Shown here in pieces: positions 58,467 through 64,000 of a stretch of DNA of 64,000 nt (positions within the stretch are counted from its first letter, which is position 1; each line of letters opens with the position of its first letter). The notes beneath the pieces are model-generated. The model was not told the origin of the DNA. It worked only from the letters and a program-made list of their open reading frames with translations, and made no database searches. Both the position numbers and the translations under genes were made by a program. The DNA is from Bimastos eiseni (lineage: Eukaryota > Annelida > Clitellata > Crassiclitellata > Lumbricidae), in the NCBI GenBank assembly GCA_959347315.1, contig OY365814.1, forward strand, positions 2,035,661-2,099,660, read 5' to 3'.

Positions 58467-58677
58467 TTACCATTGTAGACTAATTTACTATCGTAGACTA
58501 AATTACCATTGTTGACTAAATTAATATCGTAGACTAAATTGCCATTGTGGACTAAATTACTATCGTAGACTAAATTACAATTGTGGACTACATTTGCATT
58601 GTAGACTAAATTACAATTGTGGACTAAGTTACCATTGTAGACTAGATTACCATTGTAGACTAAATTACCATTGTAGA
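58467..58677. repeat. 18-bp minisatellite, about 12 copies
   Basis: Units ACCATTGTAGACTAAATT with alternating variants ACTATCGTAGACTAAATT and ACAATTGTGGACTAAATT. Because 18 is a multiple of three, the minus strand stays open and reads repeated LVYNGN. Confidence 0.95.
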
Positions 58678-58740
58678 GGATATTGCTACTGTGTGTTACA
58701 GCAGTCTCGTTTTTCCGTTTACATCGCACGTCGTCAGGGT

Positions 58741-59022
58741 GTGGGGAATTAGCTGCTTAATAGAGTGAATTATGATGTCAGATGGGATTCTACTTCTTAA
58801 TAGTGTGAATTATGACGTAAGGTGGGATTCTACTTGGTAATAGAGTGAAATATGACGTCAGATGGGAATCTACTTCTTAATAGAGTGAATTATGACGTCA
58901 TATGGGAATCTGCTGCTTAATTGAGTCAATTATGACGTCAGATGGGAATCTACTGTTTAATTGAGTGAATTATGACGCCAGATGGGATTCTGCTGCTTAA
59001 TAGAGCGAATTGTGACGTTAGA
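58741..59022. repeat. 40-bp tandem array with CRE-like TGACGTCA in each unit
   Basis: Seven units of exactly 40 bp (GATGGGATTCTACTTCTTAA then TAGAGTGAATTATGACGTCA). The octamer lies at 58773, 58813, 58853, 58893, 58933, 58973 and 59013; the third to fifth are perfect palindromic CREs, the others have one or two changes. Confidence 0.95.
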
Positions 59023-59284
59023 GTTGACACACCCGACAGAGACAGTCGTCGGTTGGTACAGGTGCGTCACAATTTGTTGAGAGATCGCGAGTTTAAGGCC
59101 AAGCTTTGGATTCGCTTCCTGTTCCGTATTGGGTTGTTTTCAAACTGGAACGCATGATTTTATTATAAATATGAACTATAATCGATCTACTTCAAATCAG
59201 TCCCCAATCCTTAAACTTATCATTATTAATATTACTAGGCCTAATTTTCGTTTAATTTTAAACTGATAAACAGCGGTATGATTT

Positions 59285-59425
59285 CAACCACAGTATGAAC
59301 GAATGATGACAAGTTATTTCAGGAATCGAATCTAACCATCGCAAGCCACGCAAGGCACTCGTAATGTCATACATCGACTTTAACCAGCGCCGCCGCCGCC
59401 TACCAAAAGAAAGACTGGTCAAATT
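59285..59425 (+). repeat. Dispersed repeat with CCAGCGCCGCC signature, copy 3
   Basis: Best match to 385-535: TATGAACGAATGATGACA, CGACTTTAACCAGCGCCGCC and AAAAGAAAGACTGGTC. The region 59425-60190 has no recognised gene. Confidence 0.6.
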
Positions 59426-60194
59426 TACGAGGGGTACGGGCATCAAACTCGGTTTTTCAGCTTTGCACCCCAGTGTGCTATCCACTACTCGACGCTGGCG
59501 CTTTAGAAGTTTGGAAATTACGATTAAGATTGGAAATGTACACGTAGGCCTATTTGTATGGCGACAGTATGGTGTCGACCCTGTTTAGTGTTTGAGTATT
59601 TGATAGGTTGTAATCTTCACCACCGCTGCCTGTTAGATGGAGTTTCACGATTTAGGACCCCCTTGCACGAACTGTGCTAGCCCAAGATCTGGACAACGGT
59701 TAGCCAATTAATTGTTAGGTTAATAATATTATTAATGAATAACCTAAAAGCCGCTTTCGCTGACGCCCTCTATGGTTTCTTTGGAAATTGGAATCGGATA
59801 TCTGCGACCTCTTTGACACGACGCAGCGCTCGTGAATAATCTGGTATCCTGTGGGATGGCGATTTATAAATATAGATTCAACAATCACGCAATGCCACTG
59901 GTCAACAAACGTAACGTGTTGGTCAACTATCATTGTTAATTCGCACCCAATCCCTCTCAGCCGTGGCTGAAGAGCACAAATCTCCACTACTGTATGTCCA
60001 CGCCCGTTATAACCGATTCATAAAAATAACCTCCTATTTCTAGGTATTAGGGCGAAATCTGCTTTGGCTTGTTCATGCGTAACAATGAATGGGAGTGGTA
60101 GTAAAGTTTGTGGTATGTAAATCTTGTTCTGGTTACAATCGACGCTTAGTAACTTACTGATCTCTGTATTGCTCGCCCACGCCCACTCATGTAC

Positions 60195-60300
60195 GCAGCT
60201 ATCTCTTTCAAAACAGACTGCGTGGATAAAGGAATAGGGCGACGCTAATGATCCTTTATTATTTCACAGTGTAGGCCTAGTTAAACTGAGACTAATACTA
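60195..60300 (+). repeat. 95-bp dispersed repeat, copy
   Basis: GCGTGGATAAAGGAATAGGG, CGACGCTAATGATCC and CACAGTGTAGGCCTAGTTAA match the family at 37325-38170. Confidence 0.55.
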
Positions 60301-60391
60301 CTTAAATATATGTCTTCGAGACATTCTCAACTGCAACGTCAGGGAGACCAGCTTATTCGCGAGCTCTGCACCAAATAACGTCCGCATACTA

Positions 60392-61396
60392 CAGATGGCT
60401 CAATAAAGACCCCCGCCAGAATAAATGCAATTTCTCAACAACCAATGGAGATATCTTTTCCAAAGTTATTAAGATTTACAGAAGAAAGATTTTCGAACAA
60501 ACCGTGAAAATTTATTTTGAAAACCTTTCATTGCTTCAAATATTATACAGCAGTCTGAATTTAATATTCCGTGTTTTCATAATGACGAAGATAAACGAAA
60601 GTCGCCTGGCGGTTGACAAAGCAAAGTTTGCAAAGCAGGTCATGGTTTCTGCTGGCTTATGTTACGGCGGTATGGGAATACTGCATTTCATCCAAGACAA
60701 GGCTAAAGTAAAAGCAAAACTTGATACACTGCAACCCTCACTCTTTGAAGACTACAAGTGTGTTCTACCGTCTGATTTCATTTTCAAGCTGGACGGGGCG
60801 CCTGCTCACATGGCAAAGTTGACGTAAGCCCCTAATGTCACCAACTGCAGTGACTTCATTGGCAAAGATGAATGACAACCAAACTCACCAGACATGAGTC
60901 ACCTGAACCCTCTCGATTATCATGTCCGGGGTGCTATATTGAGCGCCACAAGACAATTCATCCCAAGCCAACGAACATCGAAGAGCTGAAAAAAGTCTTG
61001 CAGTTGATATGGGACCAGCTGCAGTAGGACTCAATCAAGAAGGCCACACAGCTTCACAAAAAGACTTCGAGCTCGTGTGAGAGTTGGGTGCAAACACTTA
61101 GAACATGCTTTGATATATACCGCTTGACAGATTTTTGAATTTATAATTAAAGGTGGTGTTATTTAACATTGAAAACTACAAGTGTCTGTCCATTTTTACT
61201 GCTTTATTGTGAAAATACGGAATTTCAAATTTAGACAGCTGTAATATTTGAAGCAATAAAATGTTTTCAATGAAATTTTTAGAGTTTGTTCGCAAATCGT
61301 TTCTCTATAAATTTTTAGAGTTTTGTAAAAATATCTCCATCGGTTGTTGAGAAATTGCATTTATTCTGGTTGGGTATTTTTTATTGAGCCATCCTG
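60392..61396 (+). mobile_element. Mariner-type transposon relic with about 200-bp inverted repeats
   Basis: Ends: TACAGATGGCTCAATAAA at the left and the inverse CAGGATGGCTCAATAAA at the right, with similarity continuing for about 200 bp on each side (AATGCAATTTCTCAACAACC, then GAGATAT). A TA lies directly outside the left end. Only the 3' half of a transposase remains: QVMVSAGLCYGG, LHFIQDKAKVKA and DGAPAHMAKLT (the block with the second catalytic Asp), then DYHV and TNIEELKKVLQLIWDQLQ across several frames. The DNA-binding half is deleted, and stops follow 60827. Confidence 0.88.
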
Positions 61397-61861
61397 TGTA
61401 TTGGCAAGCCTCTCATTTTGTTTCGTTGCCAGGTCAAATTCTGGGAGGTCAAACCGTGAACCAGGATAGGATTGAAGAGCTCGGCTGAAGTCATGAATGC
61501 AAATTAGCAGATGGGAGTGCTAGCGGAGGAGAGATAAAATTAATAGGCGATATAGGAGGAGGATCGAATTGGCTAAGGTCTTTCGAGAGTCCGTTCCAAA
61601 GAAGTAGTGAAGCATAGAATAATAAGTTTGTTTCGTTCCTTCTTTCTGACCTATTAAGGGGCTTTGATGTTCTCCGTTTCGTCTTCATTTACTTAGCTTA
61701 GGCCTACCAATAATTATAACAAGGTGGAACTGTCCAGCAGGCCCTTCGTCCCTAAATTGGTATTCTGCACAATTAACTGTTATTGTGTGCTAAGTGCTAA
61801 CTTATTTTTTATTGTGTTCTTCCGGATCACCAAATAGAAGTAATGAAATTAAAGATAATCA

Positions 61862-61962
61862 ACGTCATAATTTATGACGTATCATTGTGTATAAAATCTA
61901 CAGAAACAAGACAACATTTCATGACGTCAATTATGATTATTGTGTAATTAATACGACGTCAC
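61862..61962 (+). promoter_or_regulatory. Candidate promoter region with CRE-like sites and TATA box
   Basis: TATAAAA at 61890-61896, TGACGTCA at 61922-61929, GACGTCAC at 61955-61962, and CRE half-type sites at 61862 and 61875. It lies 210-310 bp upstream of the ATG at 62175. Inference from motif clustering only; similar motifs also occur in the 40-bp array and in hAT-like elements. Confidence 0.3.
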
Positions 61963-62174
61963 AGTCTTGCCCGATGTTTGTCGCAATGAGCGCTTTGTGG
62001 ATAATTGTCTGAATTCTCTAAGATAGTTATAAGTTAGCTATTAATTTTGATTCATAATAGGGATTCGAGCAGCACAGGGACAGAGTCCTTTGCTACTCGA
62101 ATTGGAGCCACTTAGTCTTAGACAATTTTTTGAATTTGACCGATATTAATTTCCTAATCAAGGAAAACTTCGCC

Positions 62175-62274
62175 ATGACACCGTTCGTCCGTTTCATCGT
62201 CTACTTATTTATCATAGGATTATCCGACTTTCATTGTTACATGGAAGCCAATTCACAAGCTGTGAATGAAAAAG
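62175..62274 (+). CDS. Secreted/membrane protein, exon 1: signal peptide
   Basis: ATG at 62175 in a fair Kozak context (TTCGCCATGA). It encodes MTPFVRFIVYLFIIGLSDFH then CYMEANSQAVNEK: a short basic start, a hydrophobic core of about 13 residues and a plausible cleavage site near SDFHC. Donor AAAG|GTAAGT (62275) is phase 1. The two following exons keep phase 1, so the three form one consistent 5' gene end. The protein is unnamed; the rest lies beyond 64000. Confidence 0.85.
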
Positions 62275-62404
62275 GTAAGTTTTTAAATGGTCGACGTTTT
62301 TGGTAAAGAATATCAGATGACTTTGTCATGATTCAATATCTTATTGGTCGCCCTGAACTTCTGCTGCAAGCATGCCCAGTGGGTGCCCATAATTATATGA
62401 CCTA

Positions 62405-62660
62405 CAGGGTGGCTCAATTAAAAATATATCACCTGAAGAAATGCAATTTCTCAACAACCGATAAAGATATCTTTACCAAACTCTTTTAGATTTAAAGAGG
62501 AAGGATTTGTGAACAAACCCTGAAAATTTCATTGAAAATATTTCATTGCCTCATATAATACAGCTGTCTAAATTTAAAATTCCGTATTTTCACAATTACG
62601 CAGAAAAGATGGATAGGCACTTGTAATTTTCAATGTCAAATAACACCACCTTTGATACTT
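62405..62660 (-). mobile_element. Solitary mariner end in intron 1 of the PAN-type gene
   Basis: Starts CAGGGTGGCTCAATTAAAAA after TA and matches the inverse of the right arm of the relic at 60392-61396 for about 250 bp (AACAACCGATAAAGATATCT, AACACCACCTTTGA). No second end follows. Confidence 0.8.
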
Positions 62661-62814
62661 TCACCTGTTTATCGATTCACTTGCAATACATTATGTGCAC
62701 CGATCTATCCCTAAGAAACCAATTGATTGCCGTATTGTAATCGATTTTTCTACTGTTTTTAGTATATGCTTTAAGACAAGTTTTCAACTTTTATTAACCC
62801 TTTGAATGCATCAG

Positions 62815-62829
62815 GCAACTCGACTGATA
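62815..62829 (+). CDS. Secreted/membrane protein, exon 2: 15-nt microexon
   Basis: CAG|GCAACTCGACTGATA|GTAAGT: a strong acceptor (CATCAG) and a perfect donor enclose 15 nt, phase 1 on both sides, adding G-N-S-T-D with an N-glycosylation sequon (NST). It could be an alternative cassette, because skipping it keeps the frame. Support is from splice sites and phase only. Confidence 0.6.
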
Positions 62830-63294
62830 GTAAGTGCAGAATATATTTATACGTATGTATACATGTCTTGTTATGTTTTGTGCATGTTGTCTTGTTCTCA
62901 GTCTTCGAACGTCACTGTGTTGGTCTTTCCTTGGTCTTGAAGTTTTAAGTCTTACTTATCTTATGGTGATAATAGAAAAGCTCGAGGACTTTGGACGTGA
63001 CTATCTGATAGGTTGAAACAGAGGTGTTCATTTGTATCGTGTATATTTGTATCGTATATTTGGTGTCACTCATGTGTAGATGATTCTTTTGAGATCCGTT
63101 GAGGAAGTTCTAGTGAAATTTTCAATCTTCTACCATCATCAATCTCATGCTCCTCTAACCAGCACCTCTCATTCTTTTCATTCAAAATTCAAGTCTCGCC
63201 TTCTGTATAATTCTTACCCAAACTCGCCCGATTATCCACCCTCCAATCATCGACGAAGGAAACACCCCCTTGACAACTGCTCTGACCCTCTGTA

Positions 63295-63430
63295 AACCGG
63301 ACTCTGCCCTTTCTCGGACTACTCTTTCAACAACCCATTTGATTTAACGCAGCGCTCGTGAATAAGCTCGTGCCATGTGCTTGGCTTTCGAGTAGCGCTT
63401 ATGAAGTTCGAAAATTACGATTACGATTAC
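63295..63430 (+). repeat. Dispersed repeat, pair with 2875-2995
   Basis: Shares GGACTCTG.CC, CTCGTGAATAAGCTCGTGCC and TTCGAGTAGCGCTTATGAAG with 2875-2995. A weaker copy is near 59830. In intron 2 of the PAN-type gene. Confidence 0.6.
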
Positions 63431-63576
63431 TAAATCTGGAAAATAGGAGACCATCTTGCACAACTTAGCGGTCGTGAAGAATCTCGGGTGACCCCTTGAA
63501 AGCATCTTTGAAATTTAGAGGTTACGATTACAAAAGTGACCAACAGTAACTGACGCACGCTTTCTACTCTGTACAG

Positions 63577-63843
63577 TTGATCCTTGCGCCCCAAAATTGG
63601 TTCGCTATGCTCAGCGGAATTCGCTGCATGGTCATCACTACAAGTTCCTCACGACGATCGACGATTGTCTTCGATTCTGTATTAACAACAGTCGTTGCGT
63701 GTCGGCCGATTACGAGGAGTCAAGGTCATTGACCAACGGTTGCTGGCTCCACATGAACTTGAGCGACCTATTGAATTTCACCTACTCTCCGTCGTACATC
63801 GTCACTCAGTATGTTGTCGATCGGAGGTGTATGCCGAACCCTG
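63577..63843 (+). CDS. Secreted/membrane protein, exon 3: PAN/apple-like domain
   Basis: 267 nt, acceptor CTCTGTACAG (ends 63576) and donor G|GTACGT (63844), phase 1-1. It encodes DPCAPKLVRYAQRN, HYKFLTTIDDCLRFCINNSR, CVSADYEE, NGCWLHMN and VVDRRCMPNPG. The C...T-x-x-D-C-L-x-x-C...C-x-S-x-D-Y...G-C-W-L pattern with a final Cys is that of PAN/apple modules, which bind protein or carbohydrate. One whole domain in one symmetrical exon is typical of shuffled extracellular proteins. The gene continues beyond the window; 63844-64000 is intron. Confidence 0.85.
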
Positions 63844-64000
63844 GTACGTTTCATTCCTTATCTTAACCGCTAGTATTTATAAATTTATAAAGCACCTTTG
63901 CAGATAATTATTACAAGTGCTCTCCGCCTGAAAGGCTGAAGCACATGAATTTACTACGGCGGAGCACTGTAGAAGTATAGTTGTGTCTTATGTGTGTTCG

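Noticed and set aside
58448..58729. 93-residue LVYNGN-repeat protein
   Set aside because: Follows from an 18-bp minisatellite whose length is a multiple of three; no start or splice evidence.
58467..59022. CRISPR-like array
   Set aside because: Unit lengths of 18 and 40 bp with no unique spacers and a eukaryotic context; these are ordinary tandem repeats.

Overview
This is eukaryotic, intron-rich, repeat-laden DNA, about 60% A+T by eye, with one run of exactly 200 N (10740-10939). Coding sequence is under about 10% of the window and sits in short exons with GT-AG introns, so most long open frames are microsatellite artefacts. The gene content points to a marine deuterostome invertebrate, most likely an echinoderm or a close relative: a RUNX gene ending in VWRPY, a NETO-like receptor, CUB and PAN-type modules, and a degenerate Ty3/gypsy element of Gmr1 type, a group I know mainly from deuterostomes. 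The octamer TAGGCCTA is also conspicuously over-abundant. No species can be named from the sequence alone.

Layout. 73-1173 (+): last two coding exons of a class A GPCR. 4286 to at least 10739 (-): a Runt-domain transcription factor in four visible exons, with its N-terminus lost in the assembly gap. 11-23 kb: no gene recognised; microsatellites, minisatellites and a dead mariner-type transposon. 23831-40272 (-): a complete-looking seven-exon gene encoding signal peptide, two CUB domains, an LDL-receptor class A domain, a transmembrane helix and a tail ending in a PDZ-ligand-like SVV (NETO architecture). All six intron phases agree, which is the strongest support for this model and for the RUNX one. 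42.5-43.8 kb: two LINE fragments meeting head-on. 45374-49999 (+): three CUB half-domain exons, the first and third being tandem duplicates. 46.1-48.8 kb: nested transposons. 52.3-57.2 kb (-): the Gmr1-like retrotransposon. 57.5-59.0 kb: a tandem duplication, an 18-bp minisatellite and a 40-bp array carrying CRE-like sites. 60.4-61.4 kb: a mariner-type relic. 62175-63843 (+): the first three exons of a secreted or membrane protein, including a 15-nt microexon and a PAN/apple-like domain; the gene runs off the right edge.

Function. RUNX is a DNA-binding regulator that works with CBF-beta and Groucho/TLE. The NETO-like protein would be an auxiliary subunit or co-receptor at the cell surface. 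The CUB and PAN genes look like extracellular adhesion or recognition proteins. I see no operon-like or pathway link between these neighbours.

The most unusual content is mobile. At least four families of foldback-like elements have ends built from inverted arrays of different 15-17 bp degenerate repeats (CAAATGGTTC, GTCTACAGAC, GGTTCGATAGTCC and CCTCCGGACG types), and three of them share a core of inverted units related to GGAAGCTGGATTGATGAAAA. Several hAT-like MITEs still show near-intact 8-bp target duplications. No transposase for the foldback families is present in the window.
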